Origin: Streptomyces violaceusniger
GTDB lineage: Bacteria; Actinomycetota; Actinomycetes; Streptomycetales; Streptomycetaceae
Assembly: GCA_005405945.1 (NCBI GenBank)
Contig: BJHW01000001.1
Coordinates: 4,464,001-4,528,000 of the forward strand
Direction: 5' to 3'
Length of the DNA: 64,000 bases
Part shown: positions 30,241 to 38,381 of the stretch, in pieces
Numbering within the stretch: position 1 is the first letter of the stretch
Layout: the number at the start of each line of letters is the position of its first letter
The notes under the pieces: model-generated
The model's database searches: none
The model's input: only the letters and a program-made list of their open reading frames with translations
What the model was told of the DNA's origin: nothing
Made by a program: the position numbers and the translations under genes

Positions 30241-30669
30241 ATGCCCATGATCGAGTGGAGGCGGCTCTCCACCGGTATCAGGCCAGTTCCGGATCCGGTC
30301 GCCACTCCCGTCATCTGGGGCGGAGCCTTCCTCGGCGCTCTGGTGCTGGTGGCGACCCTGAACTTCCTCGGCGGCCACGGCCGCCCGACGTTCGCCCTGG
30401 TCGCGCTCTCGCTGCTGGCCGCCCTGCTGGGGCTGTGCGCGCGCTTTGTCGCGGCACCCGGTACGGCGGCGCTGTGCTGGCTATTCCTCAACGGCTTCGC
30501 CATTCCGCCCGCGGGCCGGCTCTCCTGGGCGGGCGACCGCGACGCCCGGTGGCTCGCCTGTCTCCTGGCGGCGGCCGTCGCGGGCACCGCGCTCGCCCGC
30601 ATCGTCAATGCCCGGGCGGGATACCGCCGCATCAGCCCGCTCGGCCGCCATCCGGGGTCGCCGGAGTGA
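30241..30669 (+). CDS. Small membrane protein, unknown function
   Basis: 142 residues from ATG 30241, with GGAGGGG just upstream; longer frames upstream lack a ribosome site. Three or four hydrophobic segments lie at about 23-42 (WGGAFLGALVLVATLNFLGG), 47-68, 74-90 and 103-120, ending in a short basic tail. The pattern resembles a KdpD/DUF4118-type membrane sensor segment without the kinase, but I see no motif that settles a function. It diverges from the antiporter operon, so shared regulation is possible. Confidence 0.7.
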   Translation: MPMIEWRRLSTGIRPVPDPVATPVIWGGAFLGALVLVATLNFLGGHGRPTFALVALSLLAALLGLCARFVAAPGTAALCWLFLNGFAIPPAGRLSWAGDRDARWLACLLAAAVAGTALARIVNARAGYRRISPLGRHPGSPE

Positions 30670-30827
30670 GGTGACCGGTCCGCGAGGGAGGTGACCGGAC
30701 CACGAGCGAGGTGGTTCGGTCCACGGTCGTAGGTCCCACGGCTGTGGGAAGCCCGGCGAGCGGCCGATGCCCCGGCGGGGGCCCGCTCCTAGGCTCGGGG
30801 GCACGGCACGGCGATCACCGTGCCGCC

Positions 30828-30896
30828 GATGCGTTCCCTACGACGTAGTCGATGCGTTCCCTACGACGAAGTCGAACGCGTTCCCCACGACGAAGG
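30828..30896. repeat. Three tandem ~23-bp units ending in the VOC ribosome site
   Basis: Units at 30828-30850 and 30851-30873 differ at one base; the third (30874-30896) is more diverged. Each carries GCGTTCCCTACGACG (CGCGTTCCCCACGACG in the third). The last unit runs straight into the AAGGAGG ribosome site of the VOC gene at 30905. The repeats could be a leader element or repeated operator. Confidence 0.8.
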
Positions 30897-30904
30897 AGGC
30901 GCCC

Positions 30905-31302
30905 ATGCCCGCCGACGGTCAGAGCCACATCCGCATCGCCCGCCCCTCGCGCGACCTCGCGGCGGCGGAGCGCTTCTGGTGTACGGGGCTGGGGTTGAGC
31001 GTGGTGTACCGGGTGGAGGCCGGGGAGCACGATCTGCTGATGGTGGGCTGGCCGGACGCCTCCTGGCACCTGGAGCTCGTGTACGAAGCGGCCCACCCCG
31101 TGGAGCCCCGGCCGACCGAGGAGGACCTGCTGGTGATCTACCTCGACGAACCGGTCCCGAGGAGCTGGTGGACCGCCTCACCCAGCACGGCGGCACCCGC
31201 GTCACCTCCCCCAATCCGTACTGGAACGAATGGGGCGTCACCATCGAGGACCCGGACGGCTACCGCCTGGTGCTGTGCCGCCGCGCCTGGTCGAATTCCT
31301 GA
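30905..31302 (+). CDS. VOC superfamily (glyoxalase/bleomycin-resistance type) protein (frameshifted)
   Basis: 132 residues after restoring one base at 31156-31158. A strong AAGGAGG lies 8 nt ahead of ATG 30905. Two beta-alpha-beta-beta-beta halves are visible: SHIRIARPSRDLAAAERFW at the start and PNPYWNEWGVTIEDPDGYRLVL at the end, where the Glu before DPDG-YR is a usual metal ligand. VOC proteins are metal-dependent lyases, dioxygenases or drug-binding proteins; which applies here is not clear. It stands alone downstream of the tandem repeat. Confidence 0.85.
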
Positions 31303-31311
31303 GCCGACCGC

Positions 31312-31440
31312 CGGGGGGTATCCGACGGATCTTGACGCCTGCGGCGGGCTGCTCCCCTCCCCGCCCTCCCCGGAACTGGGGCTCCGCCCCAGACCCCGGA
31401 CGCGGACCCCGGGGTCCAGAGGCGAAGCCTCCGCCGCGTG
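31312..31440. repeat. Dispersed intergenic GC-rich repeat, copy 2
   Basis: Matches 20130-20290: a TCCGACGGATCTTGACGCC-like entry, CTGCGGCGGGCTGCTCCCC, then ACTGGGGCTCCGCCCCAG and ACCCCGGACGCGGACC. It fills the 180-bp gap between the VOC gene and the convergent dehydrogenase gene, consistent with a REP-like structured end for both transcripts. Confidence 0.7.
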
Positions 31441-31484
31441 GTCCGCCGGACGCCCCCGCAGGAGAGGCGCCGCGCCAGGTTGAG

Positions 31485-32474
31485 CTAGTGCCGCATCGTC
31501 AGGACCGCCACACCGTTGACGCGGTCGGCGGCGAGGTCGTCGAGGGCGGCGTCCGCCCGGTCGAAGGGGTACGGCGTGACCGTGGCGCTGATGCGGTGCT
31601 CGGCGGCCGCGGCGAGGAATTCGCGGCCGTCCTCGCGGGTGTTGGCGGTGACGCTGCGCACGGTGCGCTCACGGAAGAGATGCCGCTCGTAGTCGAGTGA
31701 CGGGATGTCGGTGAGGTAGATCCCGGCGATGCTCAGCGTGCCGCCCGCGTCCAGGGACTCCAGGGCGACCGGGACCAGCTCGCCCACCGGGGCGAAGAGG
31801 ATGGCGGCGTCGAGCGGCTCGGGCGGGCGGTCGTAGGCGTCGTTCGCGGAGGCGGCGCCGAGGTCCAGGGCGAGCGCGCGGGCGGCGGGCGAGCGGGTCA
31901 GGACGTGGACGACGGCGCCCTGCGCGATGGCGACCTGGGCGGTGAGGTGTGCCGAGCCGCCGAAGCCGTAGATGCCGAGCCGGCCGCCCGGTGGGAGGTC
32001 GGCCCGGCGCAGCGCGCGGTGGCCGATGATCCCGGCGCACAGCAGCGGGGCGAGCTCCTCGTCGCGGTATCCGGAGGGCAGCTCGTAGGCATAGGCCGCC
32101 GGTACGGTGACGTACTCGGCGTAGCCGCCGTCCGCGTCCCAGCCGGTGTACTCGGAGAACGGGCACAGGTTCTCCTGGCTCCGGAGGCAGTAGCGGCAGC
32201 GGCCGCAGGTGCGCCGCAGCCAGGGGACGCCGAGCCGGATTCCGGGGCCGGGGCCGTGCGCCCGCGAGCCCGCCGCCACGACCTCGCCGACCGCCTCGTG
32301 ACCGGGGACGACGGGGCTGCGGTGCGGGGGCAGATCGCCGTCGCGGACATGCAGATCGGTGCGGCAGACGCCGCAGGCCCGGACCCGGACCAGCAGCTCG
32401 TCCTCCGCCGGCCGCGGAACCGGCAGCTCCACCTGCTCGATCCGGCCCGGGGTGGGGACCACCCATGCCCGCAT
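31485..32474 (-). CDS. Zinc-dependent alcohol dehydrogenase (MDR family)
   Basis: 329 residues from ATG 32474 (RAWVVPTPGRIEQVELPVPRP). Longer in-frame starts, for example GTG 32507, are possible; neither has a strong ribosome site. The catalytic zinc site is CGVCRTDLH with GHEAVGEVV, and the structural zinc site has four Cys in CGRCRYCLRSQENLC. The Rossmann motif is IYGFGGSAHL, a slightly altered GxGxxG with Ser in the third Gly position. Members oxidise alcohols or reduce aldehydes with NAD(P). It is a single gene, so physiological substrate is unknown. Confidence 0.88.
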   Translation of the reverse strand: MRAWVVPTPGRIEQVELPVPRPAEDELLVRVRACGVCRTDLHVRDGDLPPHRSPVVPGHEAVGEVVAAGSRAHGPGPGIRLGVPWLRRTCGRCRYCLRSQENLCPFSEYTGWDADGGYAEYVTVPAAYAYELPSGYRDEELAPLLCAGIIGHRALRRADLPPGGRLGIYGFGGSAHLTAQVAIAQGAVVHVLTRSPAARALALDLGAASANDAYDRPPEPLDAAILFAPVGELVPVALESLDAGGTLSIAGIYLTDIPSLDYERHLFRERTVRSVTANTREDGREFLAAAAEHRISATVTPYPFDRADAALDDLAADRVNGVAVLTMRH

Positions 32475-32621
32475 GGTCGCCGGAAGGCCGGCGTTCGCGT
32501 CCGTCACCTCGCCAACGTAACGCCGTGGGCATCGTGGCGACCGTAAGGCACGCGTTATGGCCATGCGACGCCAAAAAGGGAAGAGATACGGCCGGAAACT
32601 GCCAACCGCGTGCGGGCGCGA

Positions 32622-32840
32622 TCAGGCCGAGGTGCCGTCCATCGCGTTGATCAGGCTCGTGGGGCGCATATCGGTCCAGTGCTCATTGACGTAGTCCAGG
32701 CACGCCTGGCGGTCGTCCTCGCCGTGGGCGACCGTCCAGCCCGCGGGGACCTCGGCGAAGGCGGGCCACAGCGAGTGCTGCCCCTCCTCGTTGACGAGCA
32801 CGAGATAGCGGCCGTCGGGGTTCTCGAAGGGGTTGCTCAT
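32622..32840 (-). CDS. MbtH-like protein, orphan
   Basis: 72 residues, with the full MbtH signature: SNPFENPDGRYLVLVNEEGQ, HSLWPAFAEVPAGW and YVNEHWTDMRPTSL. These small proteins bind and activate the adenylation domains of nonribosomal peptide synthetases. No NRPS lies in the window, so it is an orphan that probably serves NRPSs elsewhere in the genome, as MbtH paralogues are known to substitute for one another. The prenyl synthase gene diverges from it. Confidence 0.93.
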   Translation of the reverse strand: MSNPFENPDGRYLVLVNEEGQHSLWPAFAEVPAGWTVAHGEDDRQACLDYVNEHWTDMRPTSLINAMDGTSA

Positions 32841-33056
32841 CGCTGGTCTCCTCGCTCACGGTCGGCGTCGACGAGCTTGACGGTACCGGCAGGGGCGGGC
32901 CCCCGCCGAGGGGTTCCCGGGGGCTGGGGAAAAGCCTGGGACACGGAACGGGACACGGAAAATGGCACCTTCCTGACGGAATTGCACGTTCCGGGGTGCC
33001 GCTCGCCTACGGTCCGCGGCATGGTCGCGTCCGCCAGAACCGAGCCCAGGGGCTCC

Positions 33057-34141
33057 ATGGCCATGGAGCTCACCATCGGCGACCCCGCGCTCACGGCCCG
33101 GCTGGAACGCGGAATGGACGCCTCGGAGGAGCGGCTGCGCGCTCTCGCCGCCGAGGCCCAGGACCCTCGTGTCGCCGAAGTCGCCGGGCATCTCTTCGGC
33201 CGCGGCGGCAAGCGGCTGCGCCCGCTCCTGGCGCTGGTGGGCGCGGAGTTCGGTCGGCGCGCCCCGTTCGGCACTGACCCGTCCGCCGCCGGGCCGTCCG
33301 CCGCCGGGCCGGTCATCGCGGACCCGTCCGCCGCCGACCCGTCTCCCGCCGCGGAGGCCCCGCCGTGGAGGCCGCCGCCCTGGCCGAGCTGGTGCATGTC
33401 GCCTCGCTCTACCACGACGACGTCATGGACCAGGCCCGCACCCGGCGCGGAGTCCCCAGCGTCAACGCCCGCTGGGGCAACACCACCGCCGTCCTCGCGG
33501 GCAATTGGCTGCTGTCGAAGGCGGCCCAGCTCGCCGCGGAACTCGGCCCGGAGACCATACGGTTGCAGTCCAAGGTCACCAATCGGCTGATCATGGGCCA
33601 GATACGGGAACTCGTCGGCCCCTCGGACGACGACGATCCGCTCTCCCACTACTTCACCGTGGTGGCCGGGAAGACGGCCGCGCTCTTCGCCATGGCGCTG
33701 CAACTGGGGGCGGTCCGGACGGGCGCCCCGGAGCATGTCGTCCAGACGCTCGCCGAGTACGGAGACCATCTGGGCATCGGGTTCCAGATAGCCGACGACA
33801 TCCTCGACATCACCTCCACCTCCGAGGTCTCCGGCAAGGAGCAGGGCAAGGACCTCGCGATCGGGGTCGCCAGCCTCCCGGTGCTGCTGGCGCTGGCCGA
33901 CGAGCGGCCGGAGGCGGGTGAGTTGCGGACGCTGCTGACCGCCGCCACCGCGGGCCCGGAGGGCGCCGGGCTGCCGAGGGCCGTCGCGCTGCTGCACCGC
34001 TGCGGGGCGCTGGCGGAGGCGCGCACGGTGATGCACGCCCGGCTGCTGCGCGCCCGGGCCGCGGCGAACCGACTGCCGGACGGCCCGGCGACCCGGGCGC
34101 TGCACGCGCTCTGCGACTTCGTGGCACGCCGGGATCACTGA
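33057..34141 (+). CDS. Trans-isoprenyl diphosphate synthase (frameshifted)
   Basis: 361 residues after restoring one C in 33358-33361. ATG 33057 was chosen because AGGGG lies 6 nt upstream; ATG 33021 is in frame without one. The family signatures are GGKRLRPLL, first Asp-rich motif DDVMD in SLYHDDVMDQARTRRG, GKTAALFA and second motif DDILD in GIGFQIADDILDI. It condenses isopentenyl diphosphate units to make a prenyl chain. Chain length is not readable. Residues about 70-98 are an insertion of DPSAAGP-like repeats not normal for the family, possibly a surface loop. Confidence 0.86.
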
Positions 34142-34205
34142 GCACCCCGGGATCACTGAGCGCCCCGGTCGGCCGGTGTCCGCGGTACGACGTAATCTGA
34201 GCCCT

Positions 34206-34707
34206 ATGGGCAGCTCACGGTCAGGTGTGGTGGACGAGCCCATCGACCCCGATACCGGCCCGGCCCCGCCCGCCCGGCACAGCCCGTGGCGGGGCAGGGT
34301 CCCGTGGTGGGTGTGGTGGCGGTGGGCGGCGCGCTCGGGGCGACGGCCCGCTATGGCGCGTCGCTGCTGTGGCCGACCCCGTCCAGCGCCTTCCCCTGGA
34401 CGATCCTGCTGGTCAACGTCGTCGGCTGCGCGATCATCGGCGTCTTCCTGGTGCTGATCACCGAGATGTGGACGGCCCACCGGCTGGTGCGGCCCTTCTT
34501 CGGCACCGGTGTGCTCGGCGGCTTCACCACCTTCTCGACGTACGCCGTGGACTTCACCCGGCTGGTCCAGGACGGCCGTATCGCGATCGCCTTCGGCTAT
34601 CTGGTGGGGACGCTCGTGGTGGCGATGGCGGCCGTGGGGCGGCCGTGGCGGCGACCCGGCGCGTCCTCGGCGGGTACGGCGGCGTCGGTGGGAGGGCGGC
34701 ACGGTGA
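34206..34707 (+). CDS. crcB: Fluoride channel subunit CrcB/Fluc (two frameshifts)
   Basis: 167 residues after restoring single bases in the G runs 34291-34294 and 34636-34639. A Pro-rich tail of about 28 residues is followed by four membrane helices with GGALGATARYG, FPWTILLVNVVGC (the conserved Asn that lines the fluoride pore) and GTGVLGGFTTFSTY (the Phe-box and Na+ site). Fluc channels export fluoride as dual-topology dimers. It overlaps the DUF190 gene (GTGA) and lies in a three-gene unit with a second CrcB, implying a heterodimer. Confidence 0.88.
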
Positions 34708-35038
34708 CCGGCGAGCCCGCGCTGCGGCTGACCGTCTTCATCGGCGAGAACGACACCTGGCACCGCAAACCGCTGTCCGCCGAGATCGTGCACCGCGCCC
34801 ACCGCACGGGGCTCGCGGGGCGAGCGTGTTCCGCGGCGTCGAGGGGTACGGCTCCTCGTCCCTGATCCACACCTCGCGGCTGCTGTCGCTCGGCGAGGAT
34901 CTGCCCATGGCCGTCGTGATCATCGATACGGAGGAGCGCGTGCGGTCCTTCCTGCCCGAGCTGGAGGAGATCGTGGGTGACGGCCTCGTGGTGGTCGACC
35001 CGGTCGAGATCGTGCACCCCCGGGGGCAGACCCGGTGA
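34704..35038 (+). CDS. DUF190 family protein (frameshifted)
   Basis: 111 residues after restoring one G in 34817-34820. Sequence RLTVFIGENDTWHRKPLSAEIVHRAHRTGLAGASVFRGVEGYG is the PII-like ferredoxin fold of DUF190 (given here in part). C-terminal block LPMAVVIIDTEERVRSFLPELEEIV. DUF190 genes recur next to crcB, so it probably regulates or assists fluoride export. The start overlaps CrcB1 and the stop overlaps the start of CrcB2, making a tightly coupled unit. Confidence 0.85.
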
Positions 35039-35409
35039 ACTGGCTGCTGGTGATCGCGGGCGGGATGGTCGGCGCCCCGCTGCGCTATCTGACCGACCGC
35101 GCGGTGCAGACACGGCACGACTCGGTGTTCCCCTGGGGCACGTTCCTGGTCAATATGGTGGGCTGTCTGGTGCTGGGCCTGCTGACCGGCGCGGCGGCGG
35201 AGGGTGCGGCGTCCCAGCGGCTGCAACTGCTGCTGGGCACGGGGCTGTGCGGGGCGCTGACGACGTATTCGACGTTCTCGTACGAGACCCTGCGGCTGGC
35301 CGAGGAGGGCGCCCGGCTCTTCGCCGTGGCGAACGTGGGCTTGAGCCTGGTGGTCGGGGTGGGCGCCGCCTTCGCGGGTGTGGGGCTGGCCCACGCGATC
35401 TGGGGCTGA
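35035..35409 (+). CDS. crcB: Fluoride channel subunit CrcB/Fluc, second copy
   Basis: 124 residues, intact, from GTG 35035. Four membrane helices; GGMVGAPLRYLTDRAV, FPWGTFLVNMVGC and GTGLCGALTTYSTFSYE carry the pore Asn and the Thr/Ser/Phe track. It is shorter than the first copy, without the Pro-rich N-terminus. Two unlike CrcB proteins side by side usually form a hetero-dimeric channel of fixed antiparallel topology. I looked for a fluoride riboswitch upstream of the operon and did not find one. Confidence 0.92.
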   Translation: MNWLLVIAGGMVGAPLRYLTDRAVQTRHDSVFPWGTFLVNMVGCLVLGLLTGAAAEGAASQRLQLLLGTGLCGALTTYSTFSYETLRLAEEGARLFAVANVGLSLVVGVGAAFAGVGLAHAIWG

Positions 35410-35541
35410 TCACCAACCCCAGCGGCCTTACGGCGCACACCGCCCTTACCGCGCGCACCGCCCTCACGCGCACGCCGCCCGCACCGCTCGTGCCGTCGTT
35501 ACGGCGCACACCGCCCTTACCGCTCTCCCCTTCCCACCCCG

Positions 35542-36477
35542 CTACGGCAGCAGCCGCGTCGTGTTCGGCGGCAGGCCGAACTCCCCCGCGGCCGCCGTCC
35601 GCAGATGCTCCAGCATCACCCGGCGCAGCTCCCGCGCGGCCCGGGGCGGCGCGACGTCCTTACGGTGGGCGACGGCGATGGTGCGCCGCATGTCGTGGCC
35701 CGCGAACGGCGTGATCCGCAGCCCGGACCGGGCCGCCACCATCCCCGGCAGTACGGCGATGCCGAGCCCGGCCCTAACGAACCCCAGCACCGCGTCCATC
35801 TCGCCGCCCTCGACCGTGAAGGACGGCTCGAAACCGGCCGCCCGGCAGGCCGCCGTGGTGAATTCCCGCAGGTCGTAGCCGCGCCGGAACATCACCATCG
35901 GGCGGTCCCGCAGCTCCTCGACCTGGATCCGCCGACTCCGGGTGGGCGGCGGGGACGCGGGCGAGGAAGCCACCACCAGCTCCTCCCGCAACAGCTCGGT
36001 GGCGGCGAGGGCGGGGGCCTGGCCGAGCACCGGGGTGATGATCAGCGCGAGGTCCAGCTCGCCCGCGGAGAGCGTGCGGACCAGGTCCTGGGAACCGCCT
36101 TCGTCGACGATCAGCTCGATGCCCGGGAACTCGTCGTGGAAGCGGCGCAGCACATCGGGGACGAAGCTGGCGCAAAGGCTCGGCGTGGCCCCCAGCCGCA
36201 CCCGGCCGCGCCGCAGCTGGGCGACCTCCTGGACCTCGCGGTGCGCGGTCTCGGTGTCGGCGAGGATCTGGCGGGCCAGTGGCAGCAGGGCCTCGCCCGC
36301 GTCGGTGAGGGCGATGTTGCCGCGCGCCCGGTGGAAGAGATCGGCTCCCAGCTCCCGTTCGAGGGCGCGGATCTGCTGGGACAGCGAGGGCTGGGCGACA
36401 TGCAGGAGCTCCGCGGCGCGGGTGAAGTGCCGGGTCTCCGCGACGGTGGCGAAATAACGCAGCTGATGCAACTGCAC
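35542..36477 (-). CDS. LysR family transcriptional regulator
   Basis: 311 residues. The N-terminal winged helix reads LHQLRYFATVAETRHFTRAAELLHVAQPSLSQQIRALE (shown in two parts: LHQLRYFATVAETRHF and TRAAELLHVAQPSLSQ), the classic LysR form. The C-terminal periplasmic-binding-like effector domain has GATPSLCASFVPDVL and AGELDLALIITP. LysR proteins usually control a divergent gene; here the divergent side (36478-36700) holds only a repeat and then the sulfotransferase on the same strand, so its target is unclear and may be itself. Confidence 0.92.
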   Translation of the reverse strand: MQLHQLRYFATVAETRHFTRAAELLHVAQPSLSQQIRALERELGADLFHRARGNIALTDAGEALLPLARQILADTETAHREVQEVAQLRRGRVRLGATPSLCASFVPDVLRRFHDEFPGIELIVDEGGSQDLVRTLSAGELDLALIITPVLGQAPALAATELLREELVVASSPASPPPTRSRRIQVEELRDRPMVMFRRGYDLREFTTAACRAAGFEPSFTVEGGEMDAVLGFVRAGLGIAVLPGMVAARSGLRITPFAGHDMRRTIAVAHRKDVAPPRAARELRRVMLEHLRTAAAGEFGLPPNTTRLLP

Positions 36478-36547
36478 ACCACGATGATAGGCACCGGCTA
36501 TGGACGTCTCGCCACAGCGTGCCCAAAACGTATCGGCCCCTCTCGGG

Positions 36548-36616
36548 GAAGCTCCTCCGGGGCGGAGAACTCGGCGAAGCTCCCTCGGGCGGAGAACTCG
36601 GCAATGCTCCCTCGGC
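36548..36616. repeat. Tandem 27-28-bp repeat, 2.5 copies
   Basis: Units at 36548-36575, 36576-36602 and a part unit 36603-36616 share GAAGCTCC(C)TC and GGCGGAGAACTCGGC. They lie upstream of the LysR gene (minus strand) and downstream of the sulfotransferase gene, and could be regulatory or simple slippage. Confidence 0.65.
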
Positions 36617-36699
36617 GACCCCGGAGACGCAGTGCGCCACCCGGCGACCGGCCTCCAGGAGGGCGGCCGTCGCCGGATGACGACATGACGACGTGCGCC

Positions 36700-37741
36700 C
36701 TACTGGTGGACGGCCAGCGCCCGCATCCCCGGGCTACAGGATTCCAGCAGCGAGGTGAGCTCGTCCTCGGCCAGCTTGCTCGCCGCGCCCGGCCGGCCAC
36801 CGTCGAGGTGGGCGATGGACGCGTCCAGCCAGTCGCGGTGCGGTTCCACCCCGATGAACTCGGCGAGCCGGATCAGCTCCTTCTCCGGCTCCTCCAGCAG
36901 GGTCTCGTACGACAGCGCGGTGCGCTGCTCCGCCGGGACCCCGTCCAGCTTCTTCAGACCGTCGACGATCGTCTCGGACCACAGGGTGCCGAACGCGTCG
37001 ATCGGGATGGGACGGTCCCACACCAGCGCCGGGTCGTAAGCGTCGCTCAGCAGCGGGGCGAGGTCGGGCGGGAGCTGGGCCGCGTGCTGCGGCGTCAGCT
37101 GCCTCGGGGTCTCAAGGCCGCAGTGGGTGGCCATCTCCCACAGCATCGGGATCATCCGGAAGCTGAAGTGGCGGCTCATCGAGACGGCACAGTCGGGCCC
37201 TGACGGTAGAGGTGCACGAACCGGGCCTCGGGAAGGCGCGGTGCATCTCGGGTACGCGGCCGATGGACAGGCCGGTGCGCTCGACGACGGCTTCGGGGTT
37301 GCCGAACCGTGCGCCGAGGGTGGCGAAGAGGGCCGTCCAGTGGTCTGCCGGACGGCGGGTGGGCCAGGTGGTGACCTCGGCCGCCAACTCGTCGAAGAGC
37401 GTGTCGGGGTCGTCGGTCAGATGGGGCAGCACCATGACGCTGATGGCCGGGATACCGGTGGTCTCCGCGTCGAACCGCCGCTTGGGCATCCTGTGATAGA
37501 GGAACTCGGGCGGGATGGCGCCATTTTTGATCATGCTATTGGTGACCACATTGGGCCGGGACAGAAATCCCCAGAAATCCGAACCGCTCAGTGGGGCCTC
37601 GTCCAGCACCTCCGCGTCGGGAATGCTGGCGAACAATTCATTGATGCTGAGAACATCCGGATGAATATTGATGATCTGAGACAGAGCCGTCGAACCACAC
37701 CGACCGGTGCCGACGACAAATGTCAACTTCTGGTTGACCAC
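36700..37741 (-). CDS. Sulfotransferase family protein (two frameshifts)
   Basis: 347 residues from GTG 37739-37741, with GGAGG 8 nt upstream, after restoring single bases at 37230-37232 and 37195-37197. The N-terminal P-loop-like PAPS site reads KLTFVVGTGRCGSTALSQI (residues about 4-22), where RCGST contacts the 5'-phosphate. Later come NEPFASIP-like NELFASIP and the 3'-phosphate region VERTGLSI, then EARFVHLYRQGPDCAVSMSRH. It would transfer sulfate to a hydroxyl. Placed at the edge of the polyketide region and divergent from the LAL regulator, it may sulfate the polyketide, as in clethramycin-type compounds; this is inference. Confidence 0.82.
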
Positions 37742-38381
37742 GCGCACTTCCTCCCGTTTCTCGCTCGGGCAACTAGTCGCTTCCCTAGTGGCCGTTCCCA
37801 TAGTGGCCCATGACACACCGCGGTCGATTCGATGGCCGCGGCGATGCTAATGGATGCCTGGGGCGACGATGACTCCGACCACGGAACAGGGGAAACACAC
37901 ACAACGGGATGCGAGAGGGAGAACTCAAGGTTCAGCTGCTTCCTACACTTTTGCGCAACTTTCACATCCGACAGGGGTGTTACCGCCGGGAACCCCTCAA
38001 CTACCAGGGACGGAGCCGGATCTGAGAGTCGGCTCCGGACTTCACAACTCGGCTCCCGGGACGAAACCGTAATCGAACAGTTTCTCCCGTGACGAGACGG
38101 TCATCTTTTCGTACCAACGGCACTGCTAGAGTGCGCATCCACCCCATACCCATGATCCTGGGTTGACATGCCCCACCTGGCCGGGTGGGGCGGGGAACAC
38201 GCGACATGACGCAGAGCAGCGGTGCCGCCGCACAGGGTGCAGCAACGGAAGGGATAGGCGACCCGAACAGCGGCACGGTATTTTCAACTCTCGGGGACGA
38301 TGCATTACCAGGTGCGCCATGCACGGTGATTCGCTTTCAAGACCCCTGCGCACACGGAAAATCGGGGAAGGTGTTTCGTAC
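37742..38381. other. Divergent control region between sulfotransferase and LAL regulator
   Basis: 640 bp, noticeably less GC-rich than its neighbours, without a gene I can support. It must hold the promoters of both flanking genes. A short frame starting at ATG 38206 overlaps the LAL start and has no clear ribosome site. Confidence 0.5.

Noticed and set aside
34142..34205. Fluoride riboswitch ahead of the CrcB unit
   Set aside because: Only 64 bp separates the genes and I could not find the pseudoknot and conserved blocks of the crcB motif.
32837..35113. 758-codon minus-strand frame over the prenyl synthase and CrcB genes
   Set aside because: Low-complexity Arg/Gly/His composition and no start signal, opposite well-recognised genes.
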